Shown here one piece after another: positions 40,752-52,192 of a stretch of 64,000 nt of DNA. The translations under genes were made by a program, and so were the position numbers. The number at the start of each line of letters is the position of its first letter. Within the stretch, counting starts at the first letter, position 1. Origin of the DNA: Ficedula albicollis (taxonomy: Eukaryota > Chordata > Aves > Passeriformes > Muscicapidae). The notes under the pieces were generated by a model, which was not told the origin of the DNA, did no database searches, and worked only from the letters and a program-made list of their open reading frames with translations. Location: contig NC_021674.1 in NCBI RefSeq assembly GCF_000247815.1, positions 10,920,793 through 10,984,792 on the forward strand, in the 5' to 3' direction.

Positions 40752-42108
40752 ACTGGTTCCTTCACCAATAATGACTTGCAAAGGATCATTTTTAGAAAAA
40801 GTTCCCTGTCGTGTTCTACAGAAAAATCCTGAAATATGCTTAGAAATTCACAAATTTGAATTCCTGACTTTTTGGTTGCTTCTTTTAGACTATACTGTGC
40901 CTGGATAGGGACAGTAGGGATAGATGTTTTTGTAAACACTAAATGCTGTAAAAGAAGACAACACCAATTGCAATACTCATTCTTCATTGAACTTGAATAG
41001 GTGTTAGCAGTGAATAAATGACCCCGAATTTTACTCCATTTTCCATCTTGCTGAAATTGGAGCATACTCACTTGTACTTGTGACTTCAATATACATCACA
41101 TATCAGAAGTGACAGTCAAACCAACAAAGAGCTCAATATCCAACATACAACATCAAAAGATTTCAAGATTTTCTCCTTTTTTGCAGTGCCAGATTGCCAA
41201 CCAAAAGTAAGAAAGGAGAAGAAAACTGTGTTTATGGGGTGGGAGTGAAATATTACAGACATTTCTGTGAGATTTTCTGTACAATTTTCACTCTAGGCCA
41301 GCAGAGGCTCTTCACAGAAGCCTGCTATCCATATCTCATATGGACTTTTTGGAAACTCCTCAGGGCTCTTTTCTTGTCTTTTGTAACTGTAATGCCACAA
41401 TGATATGATGTGCTGTCTAGCTCTAGCTAGGAATATTGTCCTGTTAAGGCTTCCACAACAACCAGACTCTTGCTCCTTTGAGGGAGACTGGAGCAATCTA
41501 CTATTTCAAATTTACGTTAATTTTTAGTTAGATCTGTATCTCAGATATTTTCTACTTCATAAGTCAATTATTCCTGACATTTGAGAATCCCAGGTTTGAT
41601 GTGCTAAAACTGTGCAATCTGTAATCTCTGGATGTGGAGGGGAGGAAAAGTTGGACTGCTTCTAAAGGATGTGAGTGGAGTCAGAACAACAAGCTTATAT
41701 ATGCTATACAGAAATCTGCAGACCTGAAATTTTTTAAAGGCTTCACATCACGGATGAAAAATTTGTAGAAATCCAAACAAACTTTGAATACACTCCATCA
41801 GAGTATCAAATCTTGATAATATAACACATTAAAAAGGGTCTGACCAAATGGCAGTTCTGTAATAGATAACCAGAGAGATATGAAGAAAACTTGGAGGACA
41901 GCCTAGGGAAATACTTATGGAGGTGAATGGAAAGAAGTTTGACAATGGTTCAAGATAATGGTGATTGGTGTAGTCCAGGTAAAGACAGAACCTCTTTTCA
42001 TTTTCTTGAAAAGTCTGAGGCACCAACAAATCTACATAAAACATCTGTTAGGTATAAAACTGTCAAACAAGTATACATTTGGGAAATGAAAATATTCAGA
42101 CATTCATG
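40752..42108. other. intergenic, nothing recognised
   Basis: No gene or classified repeat. The minus-strand 147-codon frame at 40646-41089 runs out of the LTR into this region and has no recognisable domain. Confidence 0.5.
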
Positions 42109-44224
42109 AAAGGGAAAGAGAGGTTCTTGGAAGACATCTATTTGTCATCTCAGCAATTTGCCTGTGTTCCAGAAAAAACAGGAGTGGTTTTGTGAGCACT
42201 GAAAGCAATTAAGCCTGATTTCCTACAGACTAATTAATGGAGTTTCTTAAAGATATACATTCAAACTAAACCTTTTCTGGTCGGTTCCCATATCATAAGA
42301 ATCCACCATGGATTCTCTAGTAAGAATGATTGCCTACATGAGTTCTTTGGCAGATTCAAGGATTTTTTTTAAGACTTTTTCCTCCATCATCTCACTCACT
42401 TTCATCAAACTTCTGGAAAGTAGTGTTATTTTTTAGACTCTAAAGAGCTGACTTTTTTCTCACCCAGTCTACTCAGTGAAATTTCTCCATCCTTTTCATT
42501 TCATGGTAGTGCTGTGCCCATGATGGCCTGATCACAAATAAGAAATGGTTACTTCTACCCTTCAGATCTGATTTTTGTTATTCACAGGAAGTCTTTCAAT
42601 TAATTAATAATTGATTTGGTGCTAGAAATTAGAGAAGATGGGAGAAGGCCTGGGACTGTCATTCCTTCCATTCTCACCCTGAGAAGTCCTCTGTGTGACT
42701 GTTTCCTCCATTTGTTGTCAGCCAGCTGCCATACTGCTGATTGAAGCTAAAGGTGCTTGGTAGGAACAGCTGAAAGCACCAGTCCTGCCCTGTTTTATAT
42801 AGGTATACATATTTTAATTAATTTTCTGTACAAGAATATCTATCAGCTAAAATAAAGAAGTAAACCTATTTTAAAATGAAGGTACCTTTTATATTTACTG
42901 CAACTGAATGACAACATTGGAGAAGAATTTAAACACTGACCCAGTGTACTATATACATTGTAGTCATGTATAAGTCCATACCATGCATAAGTCCATACCA
43001 TGGGACTTATTTTAAAGTGTAATTTAAAGTATATGTTTTAGACTGTTCCTCAACAGGAACTTAAATCAAAATATTTCCACTGATGGAGCATATTCTTCAA
43101 AACTGATTACAATAGTAGCCACAGTACTAAAGAAGACTTACTGTAGTTTTATGTTTTATGGTATAAAAGGGAAAGAGAGGTTCTTGGAAGACATCTATTT
43201 GTCATCTCAGCAATTTGCCTGTGTTCCAGAAAAAACAGGAGTGGTTTTGTGAGCACTGAAAGCAATTAAGCCTGATTTCCTACAGACTAATTAATGGAGT
43301 TTCTTAAAGATATACATTCAAACTAAACCTTTTCTGGTCGGTTCCCATATCATAAGAATCCACCATGGATTCTCTAGTAAGAATGATTGCCTACATGAGT
43401 TCTTTGGCAGATTCAAGGATTTTTTTTAAGACTTTTTCCTCCATCATCTCACTCACTTTCATCAAACTTCTGGAAAGTAGTGTTATTTTTTAGACTCTAA
43501 AGAGCTGACTTTTTTCTCACCCAGTCTACTCAGTGAAATTTCTCCATCCTTTTCATTTCATGGTAGTGCTGTGCCCATGATGGCCTGATCACAAATAAGA
43601 AATGGTTACTTCTACCCTTCAGATCTGATTTTTGTTATTAACAGGAAGTCTTTCAATTAATTAATAATTGATTTGGTGCTAGAAATTAGAGAAGATGGGA
43701 GAAGGCCTGGGACTGTCATTCCTTCCATTCTCACCCTGAGAAGTCCTCTGTGTGACTGTTTCCTCCATTTGTTGTCAGCCAGCTGCCATACTGCTGATTG
43801 AAGCTAAAGGTGCTTGGTAGGAACAGCTGAAAGCACCAGTCCTGCCCTGTTTTATATAGGTATACATATTTTAATTAATTTTCTGTACAAGAATATCTAT
43901 CAGCTAAAATAAAGAAGTAAACCTATTTTAAAATGAAGGTACCTTTTATATTTACTGCAACTGAATGACAACATTGGAGAAGAATTTAAACACTGACCCA
44001 GTGTACTATATACATTGTAGTCATGTATAAGTCCATACCATGCATAAGTCCATACCATGGGACTTATTTTAAAGTGTAATTTAAAGTATATGTTTTAGAC
44101 TGTTCCTCAACAGGAACTTAAATCAAAATATTTCCACTGATGGAGCATATTCTTCAAAACTGATTACAATAGTAGCCACAGTACTAAAGAAGACTTACTG
44201 TAGTTTTATGTTTTATGGTATAAA
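42109..44224 (+). repeat. direct tandem duplication, unit about 1,057 bp
   Basis: Copy 1 spans 42109-43165 and copy 2 spans 43166-44222, with the AAA at the junction shared. Both start AAAGGGAAAGAGAGGTTCTT and end TTTTATGGTATAAA. I noticed one difference (TTATTCACAGG in copy 1 and TTATTAACAGG in copy 2), so identity is above 99%. Each copy also has an internal doublet of ATAAGTCCATACCATG. No gene is recognised in the unit. Either a very recent duplication or a false assembly duplication. Confidence 0.97.
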
Positions 44225-45750
44225 TGGCTTGCAAGAAGAGTATTAGGAAGTTTTTGCTGTAATTTGTTATCATTAAAGCTAAAAAATTCTACAGAAATAT
44301 CTTTTTTTTGGTGACCTACTTTTCCCTCTTAGTGTTACCTAGAAATACATCTTTCATACACCAGTTCTGTATCCCTTGCAATTCACACAGGACATCTGTA
44401 AAATACATTGAAATGTCATGTTGTGCTCTGCAGAATCAGCTTCACCAAAGAAGTGGACAACTGATAAGGATTCACAAGACTGAGCTTTTCTTTCCTCCTG
44501 CTCACTGCTGGCTTTGTGCATGCTGATCTCAGGGAGATTTACGAAGTAATGGTAATGGTTTCCTTGTCCACTCTTACCTTACTTTTCTGCTGGTACCACT
44601 CACAGTGTTACAGGGAGAGGAATGTGTTCTGAAATGCCTGTTTCTGGGCCTTGCTGTGAACATGACACACAACCTTTGCAGCATAGCTGCATCCCACCAC
44701 AGGGACATGTTAATTATCTGTGTGAATACACAGAAAGTAGCTAGCCATTCAACTTAATTCTCATTTACTTTGGCCTTATTTTACTGCAAAGAGGAGTACA
44801 GAAGAACTGCTGCTCCATGTCAGTACCTTAGGCCTTGCCCTTAGGCTGCTCTCTGACTGTTTAGCAAACTTAACTCAATAAAATGGCTGATGCCATTCCC
44901 TGAATGAACAATTTCTAGAAGAAAATGTAGGTAAGCTAGCACAACGGCCTGAGGAGGATGCGGGGCTCGGTGTGTTCTGGGATGTAACTGCTTAAAAACA
45001 CAGACACAAATGAAATAGGCTATACCAAAACACAAACTTATTTATCCTGTGTGGCAACATTTTAGTGGACATTATTTGTAGGTCTTCACTTAGGTAAAAT
45101 ATATTTCATATTGCTAGGGCACCATTCTATTGTAAGGTTACGCCAGGCATATGCTTGAGGAGACTTCTACTTTATAGACAGGCAGGCTGTCTCCTAACTG
45201 TTCCAAAGTCATCTAAAGCAAGATTTACACCTACACTGTGCTGTTAACAGCTCCACAGGAGCTCTAACTAGCCGTGAGTAAATAAGGTCCATAACCAAAA
45301 ATGCTGAGCAGCACCTCATCTAGTGTAAATTGCCACAGCTCCTCTGTGGAGCTGGGGACACTTTACACAACCAGAAGATTTGTACACAGAAAGTCAGCCT
45401 TTGATACATAAAAGGTCCTTTTACAGCAGAAACATGCAAACTTTCTTTTGAGCTCAGTTGTAAACTTGTGGTTTCTTACTCCAGCCCCACAGGTGTGCTT
45501 CACCTTTTGTTGGTCAAGATAGGTGTTTGCAATGGTCCCCTTGGTAACAGAGGTGCCTTTTTAAGTTCCTTTTTCTAAGACGTATTCTTTATTCCTGGGA
45601 TAACTCATACAGCACTTGGTAACGCACACAGATTTTCACTATTCCTAGGTAAACACAGTACTGCATGGCCATCCAGTGCTGTGCTGAAGGGGTCATGAAG
45701 CTTGATTAGCCCTGATTGGCTCAGAGGCCAGGAATTTGCAGTAATTACCT
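44225..45750. other. intergenic, one small fold-back element
   Basis: No credible gene. The only structure seen is the inverted repeat at 45322-45368, listed separately. Confidence 0.5.
45322..45368. repeat. small fold-back (inverted-repeat) element
   Basis: The left arm AGTGTAAATTGCCACAGCTCC and the right arm GGAGCTGGGGACACTTTACAC are near-complementary around a loop of about five bases. The layout (GTGTAAA ... AGCTCC / GGAGCT ... TTTACAC) recalls ancient palindromic repeats common in amniote genomes. Family name not assigned. Confidence 0.5.
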
Positions 45751-45898
45751 TCACAGAATCACTGAATATTCTGAGTTCAAAGGGACCTACAAGGATCATC
45801 AAGTCCAGCTCTTACATGAATGGCCCATATAGGAATCAAACCCCACAAACCCTTGGCATTATTAACACCATGCTCTGACTAACTGAGCTAATCCTGGG
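45751..45898 (-). mobile_element. tRNA-Ile-headed SINE with CR1 tail (TguSINE1-like)
   Basis: On the minus strand the first 78 or so bases (45898 back to 45821) align with tRNA-Ile. Box A is TAGCTCAGTTAG, the anticodon loop region is GTTAATAAT (anticodon AAT kept), box B is GGTTTGATTCC, and the 3' acceptor arm is ATGGGCCA. The rest (45820 back to 45751) is a CR1 3' tail ending CAGTGATTCTGTGA, which lets CR1 enzymes copy it. Acceptor-stem mismatches and the fused tail show it is a retroposon, not a tRNA gene. This architecture is known from passerine birds. Confidence 0.88.
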
Positions 45899-45899
45899 C

Positions 45900-47320
45900 A
45901 CTTGAACTGAATCATGTAAATCATGTAAATGTATTCAAATCAGTTTTGTGACGGAGAGGGCAGGCCTAGGCCTGACTGCCAAGGGACAGACAGCTGGTCC
46001 TGCTATCAGCACACAGACAGGTGTGGGAGTGGAGAAGACATGATTTTGTGCCACAGGGTCTCAGCAAAGGAATGGTGGTCACCTTCAGATTTTCCAGACT
46101 GTGGAGAAGTATTGAACTCTGAGTCAGAGGTCAAAACTGGCTCAGAGCTGGTGTCCCCAAAGGAAAACCTTTCCTATCACACTGTAAAGAAAAATGGTTC
46201 AGCATAATATATGGATTGCACAACCAGGAAGGCAGAATAGAGAGGTCATGCAGTGGCTCGAAGAACTTAATTTAATTTGATTTCCTGTATTGGAGGAGTT
46301 TTAATTATCATAAAGGTTGTGACATGTGGATATGGAGATTGAATTCTGGAATCTTCCATTCATTTTTGTAGAATTCACCACTTAAAACCTTCAGCTGTAG
46401 ACTTTGTCCAAACTGTATCATAATCCTGACACAAAAAGAGAGCCATTTGCAGAACAGAGAATACATTGGTCTGAAGTTCATAGCATCAAGGATAACCCTT
46501 TATGAACTGGAAAATGACTCACTTGTCCACAGTGCATCTGGACTCTTGAGTCAAGGCCTACAGAGCCTCTAGATCATGACCCTAAAGAATTAAATGTTTT
46601 GTAGTATTATGCAGCATCATTCTCTTCCTATATCAGGGGGAATATTTCTGATATCTCACTTAATGGTCCACACACTGCAGTGGTTTTTTATTTCTGTTAT
46701 AGGGAGTTCAGTTGTTGCACTCGTCCAGCACTCCTTTGAGGTTGGCAGGAGAAACTTTGCAGAATAAAATAAAAACCTATACAAAAAAATCACCCTACTC
46801 TGTAAAACTGAGATAATCTCATTCTAACTCCTACATAGCCTTAATTGTAAAACTCACCCAGTAAAAATTCTGTGTAGCAATGCTTTCTAAGTCACAACAA
46901 GTAATTGGGTGTACCAAGAACTCCTGTCCTAACTTTTAATGGAAAACTTGCAAAAGAATAGCCAGTGTGTTTCAATGCCAGATAAGAGCAGTTGTAGAAC
47001 TTGCAGCTTTCAGCTTTGCTCTAGGCTTCAAGTATTCACCATATGATTTTTTTTTTCACTACATGAGGAATGCAATTATTTCAAGTGTTAGTATAGTGAC
47101 TATTCTACATTCTTAACAGTGATGTACTGTAGCACACTGAGGGTCGTTCTTGCATTGCAAACATGAGTACTAATCTGTGCTCTCTACCATCTCAAGGCAA
47201 TGTGGGGAACAGTGACTTCACTGAGGCTGTGCCTGGGCATGAGATGAGATTACAGTAACAGGCCTCTGGCCAGTATCACAGTTTTTGTCTTCCAGTGCAT
47301 TAAAGGCTCTGCTTGACTGA
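45900..47320. other. intergenic, nothing recognised
   Basis: No gene or repeat recognised, apart from a short doublet AATCATGTAAATCATGTAAATG at about 45910 beside the SINE. Confidence 0.5.
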
Positions 47321-47329
47321 AAGGCACAG

Positions 47330-48680
47330 TTCAAAGCTGAGAGATGAGTTTTAATGAAAGATTTCAGAAAGCAAAAGAAAAAATTGCTCAGGGATGACAA
47401 CAAAAAATGTTCCTTCTCGATGGACCAACACAGCAGAAAGCACAGAAAGAAAAAAGGAGACAGAGGAAGTCTGTAAAAGGGAAAAATGGGAGAAGCAGTC
47501 ATAAATTGAGTGGAAGATAAATGGCAGTAGAACCTCAAGCAGTAGATTTCACTGATTTTTTAAATGGCTTGCATTTCTTCTAGCTGGCAGTAGAAAATCA
47601 AGGAAAGGGCTGGTTGGTGGAGACAAGGCAGTACTGGAAAGCAGTATTTCAGATGGAAGGAGAAGAAGTGGGGAGATCTTGCTGACATCATCCATCAAGA
47701 ACAGAGATGACCATAACATTTTTAGCTTGTGTTGATGAAAAAAAATCATTATCGCCCCCTCAACAGAGAAGACTATCAATGGCAGAAGGGTCAGCAAGAT
47801 AAGAGAAAAGATGGTTTAAGAGACAACTCAGGAAACAGCAAGTGTAACAGCACTGATAGAGGAGATGAGGATCTGAAAATCAGGAAGAAGTGGTAAATAA
47901 CTAACCTTAGGAAGTCGAGCCTTTGTGTGAGTGAGAGCAGGATGTACAGAAGCCAGTGACTGTGAAAGTGCAGATGTGCAGAGGAGAATTACTGTCATAG
48001 AAAGGCAAGTGCATGGACTCTGACATGGATACCTCTGTGAGGCAATGGGGAGAGCAAGTGGCAAAGAGAGACACAAAAAAATAAAGGAGCTGTCAGTGAA
48101 GATGCATATCCAAAGCAAATTGAAATAAGAGCAGATTACAGAAGCCAGGGAGGGAAGGATCAGTAAAGAAAAGGACAAAGATTGCCTTCAGATGAAGCGA
48201 AGTACAGATCCTGGAGAAGTGTAGATTTTCTTACCAGAAACTGAGAAGCTTTGTAGTAATGACTAGAAACAACAGCTTCTGAGAAAGTGGAGGCAGACAT
48301 GAGGAAATCAGTGTATTTTTAGAAAGATTGAATTACAGGAATTTCATTTTTTCAAGAGCAAGAGCATCTTTGAAGGTAGAGTCACTAAGAAAACAGAGTG
48401 GTTAAAAATACATAAGCATTGAAGAATCAAGAGACAACAGAAGACAGAGAACTTGCACTGGCCTGGAGAGATATTATATCAAGTATAAGGAGAAGGAAGG
48501 GAACTGGGATTTGAGGAGAACTTGCACTGGCCTGGAGAGATATTATACCAAGTATAAAGAGAAGGAAGGGAACTGGGATTTGAAGAAGACAATGCAAGAG
48601 GAAGCTGGAGGTCTTATCTTATTCACTCTCTCCTTTAAAAAAAAAGGACTAGATCCTGGCAGAGAGAGGACAAAGGTTAG
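47330..48680 (+). other. purine-rich plus strand, non-coding
   Basis: By eye, A+G clearly outnumber C+T on the plus strand for over 1.3 kb (many GGAAG, GAGAAG and AAAGAGA phrases). This depletes minus-strand stop codons and leaves three minus-strand open frames of 82-116 codons in a row. Their Leu/Ser/Pro/Phe-rich translations are what a pyrimidine-rich strand gives, so I do not call genes. A 69-bp tandem repeat lies inside. Confidence 0.5.
48447..48584 (+). repeat. 69-bp direct tandem repeat, two copies
   Basis: 48447-48515 and 48516-48584, starting GAGAACTTGCACTGGCCTGG. Three substitutions are noticed (for example ATATC against ATACC), so it is slightly older than the longer duplications. 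Confidence 0.93.
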
Positions 48681-48684
48681 CAGA

Positions 48685-51408
48685 AAATTACATTTTATTA
48701 GTCATGACCAAACACAGAGGATTTGAATCTCCCATTTCAGTCTGAACATCTGTATGAGAGAGCAGTTCAGTCTCTGGAAAAAGTCCTGACCCTATTAAAG
48801 TCAATGACAAAACTCCTGTTGCCTTCAACAGAGCCAAATTTTCACCTTGTGTCTGTGGCCAGTCCATTGAGAATTCCAACATGAATGCCAATTAGTGCCA
48901 GTTTCAAAGATGACGTTTATGACACAGATATGTGGTCCACTGGAAGATGAGATAAGATTATCAATTTGAGTTTGCATAAACCAGTAAAGGTAACTGTGAT
49001 ATTCACTTACAATCTACTGAGGCAAATAGATACACACACATAGAAAAAGCTCAGATTTTGAATACATTGAAAGCATGCTAAAAGTAACACCATGATTGAT
49101 CTAAAGAGAAATAAATAAATAAAATAAATTAGTAACTCAACCTGTGTGTGGCAGGTCTAAATTAATAAATTAGTAAGTTAGAAGACATGCATAAAATAAT
49201 ATTTAATTTTTAAAGGGGCAAAGGGAAAATTTAAATTATCTTATATTTTTTACTGAATAAATATGAAAAAGAAATTACCTGAGGATAGGGCATTACTGCT
49301 GAGAGGCTTTCAGATGCTCGATTTACATGACTATCACTATTAGCACATATTAGCCACTATTAGCACATTTAGATTAAGAGTTTAACACTGGTTGGAATAT
49401 TAAACAGAATGCATTGTTTTGATTTCGCAAAATGTCCATCTGAGTACTATACTGAGTAATGTGCCAATCTGAAATGTATACAGGCTGGATACCACAGTGC
49501 TCAAAACAGTTACTTTTTTTATGTGCATGTTGATGTTCTACATGTCTTTATCAAACCCCATGCAGTCACAGTACAATTTAATACACAATATCAGTTCAAT
49601 CTCCTGATAACAGTGAATGCTTCCCACTTTATAAGTCTTTGCAAAACACCAATTTTACAAGTGACTCTGCTGAATCAGACCTGTGGCTTCCAGCACTGCT
49701 ATCACATTTATGAGTGTAAATCTGAGCTAATCTGGTATAGATAGACCCATTCTTCTGGTTTGCTCAAGTTTTATGAAGATCAGAATCTCTCCTAATGTGT
49801 CTGATTGCAAATCTCCACTCTGCTCTATTATTCTCATATAAACATTTAATCCACTCTGTTTAGACCAGTATAATAATTGTCTAAAGTCAAGAAAGAAAAA
49901 ACCACAGTACACAAACTACAGCAATATATGCTGTGTCGCAGATAAGCCACATTTCCTCCACTAAGAAATTCCTGCTTGCAGATCTGTACCCCTGTCTAAG
50001 CCAGGTTCTGAATAAATATATGATCCTATCAGGAAGTCACCACATTGCTGATCAAACGCACATGTCCAGACACTGACATGGCCTCTGAGAAGCTGATGAT
50101 ACTCTCAGAGAAGATGAGGCTGTTATGGCAGAAGGGTTGCAAATCCAGCCTGACCATGCACTGGTAAGTCTGCATGTGGAAGCTTGCACATTACTTGCTT
50201 ACACTGCACCTATCCCTAGGAAATGTGCTAAATCTTCTCATATTATACACTCCAAATTCAACAACAGCTTTGAAAGAGAGAAAGACATCGATCAGTTTTT
50301 AACTGTTCACATTATGATAAAATGAAAATTAGGATAAATAGTATGGCTTAAACTCTCTGCTCTTTTGCCACTATGTGGAATAAGACCTGCTCAGCACTTC
50401 AGTACCTTTAACGTGTGTGACTGTTGGATGAAACAATCCCAGTTGAAACAAGATGAGCAATCAGGCTTTTTCAACCCGTGTCACACTGACATGTTGGCTC
50501 TGCTTTTGCTCAGCATGCAGCTCTCCCCTGATTTCAATAGCAGTCTTCTGCAAAGATCACAGGTAGAATACAACAGCCTGGTTTGATATCATACTAGTGT
50601 CAAAGAGAAAGAGCACAACCCCAACATGCTGAACTTGGTACCTGAAGTCAGGCTCTGAATGACCATCACAACAGTGGAGGTAGAAAGATGAGAAAATTAA
50701 GAGATTTTCATACTATGCTGCAGACTAGATTGGTTTTCCTTACAGAGACAGAAACTTGTCCATTTCAGAAGAGAGGTAGGGGTGGGGGTTGGGGGTGTCA
50801 TGCTATGTGTCTGTGTGTGAAGTGAGGAGAAGACAAGTTTAATTAATCTTAAATGCCTTAGCAATTCAAGATTTGTAGCCCTGGATCAATTCCTCTACTA
50901 ACATGATTAGCAAATATTGACTTTTGACTACAATGATAATGTGTCATCTGAAACCCTTGATAAGTAACTTAAGTACTTCCTTAGCTTGTATCATATTAAA
51001 TTAGATGAGGTGCGGCTGAGACACATAACACAAAGCCATTGAAATGAGAAATCGGACCTAAATATTTTAGCATTTTTTAAGAAAAGTCAAAAGTTAGAAT
51101 AAAGATGAAACTCTGTGGCCCATAGATTGATCTTGATTCATTTCTGTGGACACAGATTGCCTCACCCTAGGATTTATGCTGAGGCTTGTGAGGTATTCAG
51201 AATTTGTTTCAGTATTTACTAATATGGATATGTTTTCTTTGGAGTTTTTTAGCATGGAATGAAGTAATTTTTTTCCCATTTTTGCAATACTGTAATTGTA
51301 ATAGTTATAACAAGTGTAAACATTTGCTCTTTGTGACTTCTTGGCATGCAATCCATCACTTGATTATGTATGATGACCATATAATGTCAGTTTTACGGAA
51401 GATTAGTT
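48685..51408. other. intergenic, nothing recognised
   Basis: No credible gene. A G-rich run (GGGGTGGGGGTTGGGGG) lies near 50780-50796, and a repeated TAGCCACTATTAGCACAT-like doublet lies near 49330-49370. Confidence 0.5.
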
Positions 51409-51568
51409 GGCAGAAGTTTTAAGCTTTTGAAGTTAATATAAGAGAGAAAAAGAAAGGCATCACAGTTGTGTGCCTGTGAATATAGTATGTATGGCAGAAG
51501 TTTTAAGCTTTTGAAGTTAATATAAGAGAGAAAAAGAAAGGCGTCACAGTTGTGTGAATATAGTATGT
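51409..51568 (+). repeat. 84-bp direct tandem repeat, two copies
   Basis: 51409-51492 and 51493-51568, starting GGCAGAAGTTTTAAGCTTTTG. Copy 2 lacks six bases (CCTGTG) and has one A/G change. Confidence 0.93.
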
Positions 51569-52192
51569 GTAATATACTCAAATCTGTTCATAAGGTTTAG
51601 TTTAAAAATGTGTACAGCAGCTCAACCAAGAAGGGAGTTAAAAGATGTGATGCTCCTCAGATGCAACCTGACAAATCTTACTTTATTGATTAGTTTTCAA
51701 AAGCAGTGCAGTGAGAGCACTACATTTACAATAGACTTTGGAATGAGTAGTGGCGGGAGAAAAAAACTCCAAATGTCATCAAAGCAAATGGTCTGTGAAT
51801 GTTGCTTCAAAGCTAGTCATTAGTTGCCAGGGTGTTTTGCCACAACGCTTGTAAAGAGGTTTTCCTGGAGGGGAAGGTATGACAAAATGCATTTCTTGGC
51901 AAGATGACTTCTGCTTAAATAGCAGGACACATTAATTCTTGCTTGATACATAAAATTAATTAGAGGATTAACATATTTTATGAAATTTTGCCAGAGATTT
52001 TTTCCTTTTTACTGGGAGTAGACCCCAGGCCTTTTCTGTACTCTAATGAAATTGCAAATTGACTTGTGTTCAAATGATGCTTGACTAAAATGAATAATTA
52101 AAAATGTATTGCTAACAATGAGATGGGTCAGCTGATCTTTTCAAGGATTAATTAGCTTCAAGAACCATCTTTCATATCTAATACAGTAATAG
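51569..52192. other. intergenic, nothing recognised
   Basis: AT-rich sequence with no recognised feature. Confidence 0.5.

Noticed and set aside
40646..41089. 147-codon minus-strand frame overlapping the LTR
   Set aside because: It reads through LTR and unrelated flank with no known viral or cellular domain.
45821..45898. Functional tRNA-Ile gene on the minus strand
   Set aside because: Acceptor stem and arms carry mismatches, and the head is fused to a CR1 tail, so it is a SINE.
47218..48178. Three successive minus-strand frames that could suggest a small membrane-protein gene
   Set aside because: The Leu/Phe/Ser/Pro bias follows from the pyrimidine-rich minus strand, and no shared domain or splice structure joins them.
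50770..50800. G-quadruplex candidate
   Set aside because: Only three G-tracts of three or more; the pattern falls short of a four-tract motif.
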